Source: Dyella acidiphila (GTDB taxonomy: Bacteria; Pseudomonadota; Gammaproteobacteria; Xanthomonadales; Rhodanobacteraceae). From it: 64,000 bases of DNA. Of this stretch, positions 57,344-64,000 are shown in pieces (position 1 is the first letter of the stretch; each line of letters begins with the position of its first letter). A model generated the notes under the pieces. That model was not told where the DNA came from, searched no databases, and saw nothing but the letters and a program-made list of their open reading frames with translations. The stretch is taken from the NCBI RefSeq assembly GCF_014863405.1, contig NZ_JACZZA010000002.1, positions 248,001 through 312,000 on the forward strand, written 5' to 3'. The translations under genes and the position numbers were made by a program.

Positions 57344-59800
57344 ATGACGATCTGGCTTAGGGATATCTGGCACGCCTGGCGCGCCTTCCTGCGCCGGCCC
57401 GGTTTTCTGCTGCTGGCTGCCGGCGTGCTGGCGCTGGGGGTGGGTTCGGCCAGCGCGGTGTTCACCATGATCGATGGCCTGCTGCTGCGTCCCCTGCCCT
57501 ATGCCGAGCCGCATCAGCTGGTGGCGATGGGGCAGCTGTATCAGCGCAATGTTGGCGGTATCTCACCGCAGCAGTACCAGCAATTGGCTGACCTGCCCGG
57601 CGTGGGCTCGCTCGGCGTGTTCAAGGGCGATCCGAGCGCCACCAACATCGCCGGCTATGGCGAACCGGTGCAGGTGCCGGCGCTGGAAATGGATCGTGGC
57701 CTGCTTGCCACCTTGCGCATACAGCCTGCGCTGGGGCGCAACTTTACGGCGCAGGAAGATCAGCCGCACGGACCACCGGCGGTGATGCTGTACCACGGCT
57801 TCTGGCTGCGCCGCTTCGGCGGCAACCCGGCAGTGATCGGCCAGACCCTGCAAGTGGAAGGGGTGGCGCACACCATCGTGGGCGTGTTGCCGGCGGGGTT
57901 CGATCTGGACCAGGCCGACATTGCACTGCCTACCGCCTTTGTCGCGCATTCCGACGACGATGGCACCAATTACACAGCGGTCGCCAGGCTTGCGTCCGGC
58001 TTCACGCCGCAGATGCTGGGTGCGCAGGTGGACACGCGCCTGCGTGCCTTCTACGTTGCACGCGGCGACCGCGCCTACAGCCCCGCGTTCTGGCAGCGCA
58101 TGCATTTCGGCACGCAGGATTTCAGCGCGGAAGAACACACAAACCAGCACGCCACGTCGCTGATGTGGCTGGCATGCGCCTCGCTGCTGTTGCTGATTGC
58201 GGTAGTCAACCTCACCAACCTGATGATGCTGCGCGCGATGGGGCGAAATCACGATGCTGCCGTGCGCGGCGCACTCGGCGCGTCGGTCTGGCGCGTGGCG
58301 CTGCCCTCCATGGCGGAGGGTGTGCTGATCGGTGTGCTTGGCGTGTTGTTCGGGCAGGCGCTGGCGGCGCTGGGTTTATGGGCGCTGCGCACCTGGATGC
58401 CGGCCGACTGGATGGCGGTGGAATGGACGCGCCCCGGCGGCCTCAGCCTTGGCTGGCCCGCGTGGAGCCTGGCAGCGGCGGTGGGCCTGTTCGGTGCGCT
58501 GGTGGCGACTGCGCTGGGCCTGTGGCGCGGCCATGCGGCCTTGTCGATGGATAGTTTGCGCGAGGGCGGTCGTAGCGGTCTCAGTCGCCGCAGCGGTTTT
58601 TTGGGCAGGTTGCTGGTGATCGCGCAGGTAGCGCTGGCTTCGCTACTGCTATGCACGGCGGGGGTGTTCCTGCACAGCTTGTTGATGGCGGCCAAAGTCG
58701 ACCTGGGTTTCGACGCGCGTGGCGTACTCACCTTTGAACTGGCGCCGGTGAAAGCCACCTATCCGGATGTACCTGCGGTGCAGCTGTTGTCGCAACGCCT
58801 GGTTGATCGGCTAGAACACATTCCCGGTGTACGCCAAGCCACCGCCGGCACCAATCTGCCCGCCGGCGACAACAGCGGACAGTGGAACCTGGGCGGCCTG
58901 CATGTGCTTGGCGGGGAGGATTTCAGCGCGCAGGTTCATACCGTGGTGCCCGGCTACTTCCAGGTCTTCGGCATCAAGCTTCGCCAGGGGCGCCCGTTCG
59001 CAACGACCGATGTGCGCGGTGGCGAAGTGGTGGCGATCGTCAATCAGCGGTTTGCCGATAAATATTATGCGGGCCACGCGCTGGGCCAGACCATTCAGCG
59101 CGGTTCGGGCGCAGACATGCTCTCGGCGCATATCGTGGGCGTGGTGGCCGATACCTATCAATTCGGGCCCGAAGATCCCGACTCCGTCCAGCCCATTCTG
59201 TACCTGCCGCTGACGCAGATGCACGAGGACGATCTGAGCATGTTCCGCGTGTACGAGCCGATGCGCTTTGCGCTGAAGGTGCAAGGGCAACCGGATAGTT
59301 ATCGCGATGCCGTCAAGCAAGCCGTGCGCGAAGTGGCGCCCGACCAGCCGATCAACCATGTGTACAGCATGGCCTACATCGTGCACGACACCACCACCGA
59401 CACCGAATTCAACCTGATGCTGATCGGCCTGCTCGGCGGCCTGGCGCTGCTGCTTGCGGGCGTGGGCATGTATGCGGTGATGGCCGTGGCGGTGGCTGCG
59501 CGCGAACGCGAGTTTGGCGTACGTGCGGCGCTGGGTGCTTCGCCGCGCCGCTTGTTGCTGCAGGTGTTGTGTGCGGGCCTGTTGCAGATTGTGCTGGGGC
59601 TGTCGGCCGGTGTGGTGCTGGGTGCGGCGGGAGCTGGCGTGCTGCGTGCCGTGGTGGTGCAGCTTGGGCGCAACGTGTTCGATCCCTGGGCCATTCTCGC
59701 CGCCTGCGCGGTGCTTGCCAGTGCGGGCATGTTGGCCTGCCTGGTGCCGGCGGTGCGTGCCGGGCGCACGGCGCCGATGCGGGCGTTGCGCGGGGAGTAG
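57344..59800 (+). CDS. orphan MacB/FtsX-type ABC permease (ADOP family)
   Basis: The product is 818 residues, with a CGGGG-type box. A first helix (about 20-43) leads to a MacB periplasmic core domain (about 60-240). Helices at about 275-300, 325-350 and 375-400 follow, then a second periplasmic domain (about 450-660) and three final helices (about 690-810). The duplicated FtsX/MacB plan matches the ADOP family. No ATPase gene is adjacent, as is usual for that family. The role is unknown; export or envelope signalling is possible. Confidence 0.85.
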   Translation: MTIWLRDIWHAWRAFLRRPGFLLLAAGVLALGVGSASAVFTMIDGLLLRPLPYAEPHQLVAMGQLYQRNVGGISPQQYQQLADLPGVGSLGVFKGDPSATNIAGYGEPVQVPALEMDRGLLATLRIQPALGRNFTAQEDQPHGPPAVMLYHGFWLRRFGGNPAVIGQTLQVEGVAHTIVGVLPAGFDLDQADIALPTAFVAHSDDDGTNYTAVARLASGFTPQMLGAQVDTRLRAFYVARGDRAYSPAFWQRMHFGTQDFSAEEHTNQHATSLMWLACASLLLLIAVVNLTNLMMLRAMGRNHDAAVRGALGASVWRVALPSMAEGVLIGVLGVLFGQALAALGLWALRTWMPADWMAVEWTRPGGLSLGWPAWSLAAAVGLFGALVATALGLWRGHAALSMDSLREGGRSGLSRRSGFLGRLLVIAQVALASLLLCTAGVFLHSLLMAAKVDLGFDARGVLTFELAPVKATYPDVPAVQLLSQRLVDRLEHIPGVRQATAGTNLPAGDNSGQWNLGGLHVLGGEDFSAQVHTVVPGYFQVFGIKLRQGRPFATTDVRGGEVVAIVNQRFADKYYAGHALGQTIQRGSGADMLSAHIVGVVADTYQFGPEDPDSVQPILYLPLTQMHEDDLSMFRVYEPMRFALKVQGQPDSYRDAVKQAVREVAPDQPINHVYSMAYIVHDTTTDTEFNLMLIGLLGGLALLLAGVGMYAVMAVAVAAREREFGVRAALGASPRRLLLQVLCAGLLQIVLGLSAGVVLGAAGAGVLRAVVVQLGRNVFDPWAILAACAVLASAGMLACLVPAVRAGRTAPMRALRGE

Positions 59801-60780
59801 GTGCACGTGAGGCGGTTATCCCTGCGATTTAGCTTCCAAAGTTTTTCCTAGGCACCTCCACCAAATCAGCGCGGCACTACCGACCCACCAAGAACTTTAA
59901 AAGCGCCTCACCGTCATCCCAGCGGAAGCTGGGATCCAGCGACTTCCGACACCACAGGCACTGGATCCCAGCTTTCGCTGGGATGACGGGCAGAAGAGCA
60001 CGGAAATCCCGCCAAGTCAGCGCGGCGCCACCGCCCCATCAAGAACTTCAAAAGCACCTCACCGTTGTCCCAGCGAAAGCTGGGATCCAGCGTCTTTCGG
60101 CACCACAGGCACTGGATCCCAGCTTTCGCTGGGATGACGGGCAGAAGAGCGTGGAAATCCCGCTAAGTCAGCGCGGCGCCACCGGCCTACCAAGAACTTT
60201 AAAAGCACCTCACCGTCATCCCAGCGGAAGCTGGGATCCAGCGTCTTTCGGCACCACAGGCACTGGATCCCAGCTTTCGCTGGGATGACGGGCAAAAGAG
60301 CGTGGAAATCCCGCCAAGTCAGCGCGACGCCACCGACCCACCAAGAACTTTAAAAGCACCTCACCGTCATCCCAGCGGAAGCTGAGATCCAGCGTCTTGC
60401 GGCACCACAGGCACTGGATCCCAGCTTTCGCTGGGATGACGAGCAGAAGAGCGTGGAAACCCCGCCAAGTCAGCGCGGCACCACCGACCTACCAAAAACT
60501 TCAAAAGCACCTCACCGTCATCCCAGCGAAAGCTGGGATCCAGCGTCTTGCGGCACCACAGGCACTGGATCCCGGCTTTCGCTGGGATGACGAGCAGAAG
60601 AGCGTGGAAATTCCGCGGGAACCAAGTATTGAAGCGCTGCTACCGTACCGCGAGGTTCGATTCACTCCGCACCCACCACACCCCAAACACCCAGTTCATC
60701 CGCAACACCACACCAGCTATCCTGCGCACCAACCGTGCGGACCACGGGGCTGCCACGCAGCTGCCATCCAGGGAATTGAT
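59801..60780. other. intergenic region dominated by a 151-bp tandem array
   Basis: The stretch between the permease and small lipoprotein genes is mainly the array at 59861-60615. About 165 bp after the array precede the next gene and contain several HHP/PHP-like CAC runs but no gene. Confidence 0.6.
59861..60615. repeat. five exact-period 151-bp tandem repeats with internal inverted pair
   Basis: The motif CCGTCATCCCAGC recurs at 59911, 60062, 60213, 60364 and 60515, always 151 bp apart. Each unit holds two inverted repeats of the form CGTCATCCCAGC-RRAAGCTGGGATCCAG and its reverse, about 40 bp apart. Between units is a spacer with CCAAGTCAGCGCGGC. Copies differ at few positions. The internal pair is related to the dRS3-like repeat at 47916-47993. 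No coding potential is convincing. Confidence 0.9.
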
Positions 60781-61125
60781 ATGCGGCGCACCATGCCTTT
60801 CCTCATCCTCCTCGCAACGAGCCTGCTCACAGGCTGCACGTTGACCGAGACTGATCGCCACAAGCTGGCCTTCCTCGAACTCCTCATTGGCCCGCTGGGC
60901 ATCCCGCTTGGGATCTTCTTCATGTGGGATAGCGCACGCATGCGCAGAGACGGGCTCTTTCGGAACCGCGGCGGCCAAAAGGTCACTGCGCGCAATGCGC
61001 CCGAGGGATTCTGGTTTGAAGTGAATGGCAACCGCGTGATGGGCAGCCTGCTCATCGTGACAGGCGTGATCTATTGGTTACTGCTCGCCACCGGCGTGAT
61101 CCATTGGATATGGCGCTGGCCGTAA
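60781..61125 (+). CDS. small lipoprotein-like membrane protein
   Basis: The product is 114 residues. The N-terminus 'MRRTMPFLILLATSLLTGC' has a lipobox-like 'LLTGC' (Cys19). It is followed by a helix at about 32-50 and another at about 85-107, an unusual topology for a lipoprotein. It may therefore be simply a three-helix membrane protein. No strong ribosome-binding site is seen. Confidence 0.6.
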   Translation: MRRTMPFLILLATSLLTGCTLTETDRHKLAFLELLIGPLGIPLGIFFMWDSARMRRDGLFRNRGGQKVTARNAPEGFWFEVNGNRVMGSLLIVTGVIYWLLLATGVIHWIWRWP

Positions 61126-61156
61126 GGCCTCCCTTTGCATCATTGCAACGCCTGCT

Positions 61157-62965
61157 CTAGAGACCACCTGTAGCACCATGGATTTGCAACGCGTCCAGCT
61201 TCTTTGTGGTCAAGGGAGAATATTCAAGCTTGACGGAGGCTTTGTAAGCCTCGATCGCAGCTCCATTATGGCCTTTCGCTTGCAGCACATCGCCCTGCAT
61301 ACTCAAGCCATAAGCTTTCAGGACAGGCACGTTCTGCATATTTTTTGAAAGGCTGGACCAAGCAGCCAAATTGCTGCCGGCAACCGGGCTGGGATGGTTT
61401 ACGTCCAAGTGCTGCACATCTAGACCCGTATTTATCGGCTCACCATTGGAAAGAACATATTGCTTGCCGGCCTGCGCACTAATCTGGCCAGCAAGTCGTA
61501 GCACTACTGGCGTCTTGTTTAGACTGGGAGACACAAGTGCGGCTTGACTAAGAGCCTGCGCTGCGGAACCGGATATCCCCATAGAAGCCAATGTGTCTGC
61601 GGCGAGCACCCATTTCACCCCTTCGGGGAGATCAGGGGATTGCTCAGAGACGGCCTTCTCCGCCACCGCTGCAATGGAGGCCAGTGCTTGAGCCTTGTCA
61701 TTTTGACTCAGAGCGTCGACATTTGCGCTGGATGACAAATAGGTGGAAAGGCTGGAAGCGACTGTCTTGGCCAAAGCATCTTGTTGCGCTTTGACAGCCT
61801 CGATGCTGCTCAAACGAACCACGACCTTCTGGTCTCCCATGGCCGGCACGCTCAAGACAAAGGAATATTCTTTTTGAAGGTTACCTTGAGTAATAGCCAG
61901 TCCTAACTGGTCGGTGTGCTGCGCGGGTATATCCCCTTCTCCCGGCCACACGATCAAATCAGAATCACTGGACACATTCACGCTATACGGCAAGCCTCGG
62001 TAGCCATTATTGGTGAGCCTGGCTGCTTTCTTTCCGTTAGGATCCGATAGCACGTAAACCCAGTGGTCGCCTTCACGCGTGAAATCCGGCATCGCCAAGT
62101 TGTCGTCAGGCGTTAGAACGTATTTATTCAGCGCATCCACCAGGGCCATCACGGCAAAGCTCCTGGCTGAATCTGGCTTGGTAATAGTAATGTGGTTGGC
62201 GCCTGCAATTTCCGCGGGCCTCTCACTGCAGAAACGTGTAGCGGACGACCAAGGAACGATCAGGATCTTCGCGACAGGCACATCCTCGAATGCGCAAATG
62301 ATCGTCGGCCTTTTATCAAAAGGAATACTGTTCCAGTCACCGCTCAGCTGCTGAAGGAAAGCATTGCCGTCCGCCGGAAGCATTTGGCGCAACGCCGGAT
62401 TATTCATAACCAGATGGGCAATATTGGCTATCTGCGCCCCTTCTTGCGGCACGGCGTAGAAAAACATCAACGGAACTTGAGCCATGCGATTTTGGTTACC
62501 GATAATTTCTCGCAAGGCGACCAGCCCACCCATACTGTGCACGACAAAAACCACGCTTTTGTATTTCCAGACGCCGTCATACTCCAGCGTTTTGTCTAGC
62601 ACGTTAGCAGCACTATCAATGTTTAAAGATCCATCCTTGAACATATGCGAGGCATAGCCGAACGCATAAATGTCGACCTTATCGCCCACATTCGGCGTTT
62701 CCTTCAGAAACTGAAAGAGCGTCTTGCCTTCCGCGTTGGTCCACGTGCCATCCGTATCGCCAAAAATCCCGTGGATAAAGACCACTGCAACGGGTGCATG
62801 CTGTGCGCCCTGATAGACCCAATGCGGATCAGGCTCGCCGCTCTGAGCGGCCGAACCATGTTGCTGCCCGGGCGTGGAGGTGGGGCAACCTGCTATAGCA
62901 AGCATCACGCACATAAGAAACATGGATCGCACAAACCACGAATTTCGCCAAGGATAAAGCGCCAT
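61157..62965 (-). CDS. lipase-fold lipoprotein with long C-terminal region
   Basis: From ATG 62965, preceded by GGGGGGAAAC, the product is 602 residues. The lipobox is 'LAIAGC' (about Cys27). The alpha/beta hydrolase part (about 50-300) has 'VVFIHGIFGDTDGTW' and the nucleophile elbow 'VVHSMGGLVA', like DUF676/PGAP1-type lipases and thioesterases; an acid and His are likely near 'ANHITITK'. The C-terminal half has beta-rich and Ala-rich helical parts ending in a TPR-like pair. The substrate may be a lipid or acyl-protein at the envelope; it is unknown. Confidence 0.75.
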   Translation of the reverse strand: MALYPWRNSWFVRSMFLMCVMLAIAGCPTSTPGQQHGSAAQSGEPDPHWVYQGAQHAPVAVVFIHGIFGDTDGTWTNAEGKTLFQFLKETPNVGDKVDIYAFGYASHMFKDGSLNIDSAANVLDKTLEYDGVWKYKSVVFVVHSMGGLVALREIIGNQNRMAQVPLMFFYAVPQEGAQIANIAHLVMNNPALRQMLPADGNAFLQQLSGDWNSIPFDKRPTIICAFEDVPVAKILIVPWSSATRFCSERPAEIAGANHITITKPDSARSFAVMALVDALNKYVLTPDDNLAMPDFTREGDHWVYVLSDPNGKKAARLTNNGYRGLPYSVNVSSDSDLIVWPGEGDIPAQHTDQLGLAITQGNLQKEYSFVLSVPAMGDQKVVVRLSSIEAVKAQQDALAKTVASSLSTYLSSSANVDALSQNDKAQALASIAAVAEKAVSEQSPDLPEGVKWVLAADTLASMGISGSAAQALSQAALVSPSLNKTPVVLRLAGQISAQAGKQYVLSNGEPINTGLDVQHLDVNHPSPVAGSNLAAWSSLSKNMQNVPVLKAYGLSMQGDVLQAKGHNGAAIEAYKASVKLEYSPLTTKKLDALQIHGATGGL

Positions 62966-63314
62966 GTTTCCCCCCATGACACAGATAGCTACGTTGAATT
63001 CCTGGCTGCAAAGATAAGCCCGGCGCCCCGCGCCGAATGCTATCAAGCCTATAGCTCGACATTTGTAAAAGGCCTGTTGCGCACCTGTCCTCTTAAGGCG
63101 CGCTTGTCCTGAAGAACAGGTGTTAAGAAAGGCGACCAAACCCCTGCCATCACATACACAAATTTTTCACACAATTATTAGAGCTGACTGGCCTGCCATG
63201 GAAGGTCAATGCCCTTACCAGCAAAACTTTTAGAAGCCACATTTATAGTCATAAGAAGCAACGTAGCGCGCTTTCAGAAACGTCCGCTATCTACCCAACC
63301 GTCGACCACAACGG
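62966..63314. other. intergenic region, nothing identified
   Basis: About 350 bp, more AT-rich than average, lie between two minus-strand genes. It probably holds the promoter of the lipase-fold lipoprotein gene. Confidence 0.4.
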
Positions 63315-64000
63315 CTAAGACTTCGGCCCTTCGTCAGCCGTATAACGGTACGTATCACTAACCCACCAAGAAGCAATGCCGATATCGAAACCGCAGGTGA
63401 GCTTCACCGCCACGCGGTCTCCCTCAACGATATAGGTATTGCGATAGGTCAGAAGCTGAGCTACGCGGTAAGCCAGCTCCGGATCTTCAATGGACGAATT
63501 ATCCAACCGCACCTGCGCGGTAACGTAGCGCACGGTGGATTGATCGCTGTTGGATACCTTGTTCACGTTGATCGACGCCGACATCACATGCGGAGCGGCC
63601 TGGACTTGCTGAAAGAACGGCCTCATGGCGGATACGAGCGGCCGAATATTCCCTTGCACGAGATACGGGGCGCCGAACGTATACATGCAAATCAGGGCGA
63701 TTATTACGAGGTGTCCGCGCCACAGCGGCACGGCAGGTACGGCGTCTTCGTCGGGATCCGTGCTTATGACATAGGCACGCGTGATCACATCATGCAGCGA
63801 CTGCCGCGTGCGGTAGTTGAAAATATACAAATAGGCCAGGGATAGACCAATGCCCACGGTGCCAAGGGAATGCAAAGCGAGCACCCAACCGGGAGTGTGC
63901 GGCGGCATTACCCAGCGGGCCAGAAAATACGGCACGCCAAGCACGGTGAAACGCAGCATGGCGCGCGACACCGACAGAAAATGGCCACCGCCATCTACCA
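63315..64000 (-). CDS. RDD-family membrane protein, 5' end outside window
   Basis: The frame is open up to the window edge: no stop occurs between the GTG at 63971 and 64000, so the gene starts further right. Membrane helices near residues 6-24 and 30-48 (counted from 63971) are followed by 'YNYRTRQSLHDVITRAYVI', the second conserved RDD block ('R.s.HD...rt.V'). A third helix and a periplasmic beta domain with cysteine complete it. RDD proteins are widespread and mostly uncharacterised. Confidence 0.75.
   Translation of the reverse strand, partial: VDGGGHFLSVSRAMLRFTVLGVPYFLARWVMPPHTPGWVLALHSLGTVGIGLSLAYLYIFNYRTRQSLHDVITRAYVISTDPDEDAVPAVPLWRGHLVIIALICMYTFGAPYLVQGNIRPLVSAMRPFFQQVQAAPHVMSASINVNKVSNSDQSTVRYVTAQVRLDNSSIEDPELAYRVAQLLTYRNTYIVEGDRVAVKLTCGFDIGIASWWVSDTYRYTADEGPKS

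Noticed and set aside
59983-60295. Open frames inside the 151-bp array
   Set aside because: They simply translate the repeat and have no start context.
59861-60615. 151-bp array as a CRISPR array
   Set aside because: Spacers are as conserved as repeats, period is 151 bp, repeats are inverted pairs, and no cas gene is near.
1-64000. tRNA, rRNA, transposase or prophage genes
   Set aside because: None recognised on either strand by reading; absence was not confirmed by computation.

Overview
The window is a 64 kb piece of a GC-rich gammaproteobacterial chromosome. Gene content points to the Xanthomonadales, most likely the Rhodanobacteraceae (Dyella/Rhodanobacter-like): many paired regulators and small exporters, an acid-type PNGase A homologue, an OprB porin, orphan ADOP/MacB-type permeases and REP-like 'GTCATTCCCGCGAAAGC' repeats. 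That assignment is inference from gene types, not from a marker gene. No rRNA, tRNA, CRISPR array, transposase or phage gene was seen.

Layout. 0-9.9 kb: the 5' part of an SPFH protein, a degenerate AroQ-like protein, a membrane protein with a degenerate Mrr nuclease domain, a two-gene lipoprotein operon, a GIY-YIG protein, a MarR-MFS pair, a TPR-sulfotransferase and a diguanylate cyclase. 10-21.5 kb: an FAD monooxygenase divergent from its TetR, a secreted protein of unknown family, an NlpC/P60 peptidase with SH3 domains, a glutathione transferase, a TetR-CocE hydrolase operon under a large double dyad, and small exported proteins. 21.6-27.7 kb: a large autotransporter, two tandem paralogous 65-residue peptides each preceded by a strong hairpin, and a convergent caspase-like (CHAT/C25-type) protein with a zinc ribbon. 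27.8-36.6 kb: an esterase, a 2'-5' RNA ligase-type protein, an intact Mrr nuclease with a topoisomerase-type zinc finger, a minimal graspetide cluster (a GTG-started 56-residue precursor plus an ATP-grasp ligase), a TPR membrane protein, and a TetR divergent from a SnoaL-SDR pair with two 18-bp operators.

36.6-47.9 kb: a tandem duplication of a 131-residue secreted protein including its promoter region, an OprB-type porin, a 7TM receptor without output domain, two class-C beta-lactamase-fold hydrolases flanking a PNGase A homologue, and a DUF6249-ECF sigma-anti-sigma operon. 48-57 kb: an almost entirely plus-strand run of small genes (membrane proteins, SDR, lipoprotein, DUF4386, KptA, RsuA-type pseudouridine synthase, glyoxalase-fold protein, DUF3592). 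Four copies of a terminator-like hairpin repeat bracket three of these genes. 57.3-64 kb: an orphan MacB/FtsX-type permease, five exact-period 151-bp tandem repeats, a small lipoprotein, a large lipase-fold lipoprotein and a truncated RDD membrane protein.

The two regions that most deserve experimental attention are the graspetide pair (31461-32827) and the peptide-duo/caspase-like protein locus (25102-27659). The second does not match a system I can name. Also notable are the Mrr paralogues, one with and one without its catalytic Gln-x-Lys, and several clear operator dyads beside TetR/MarR genes.
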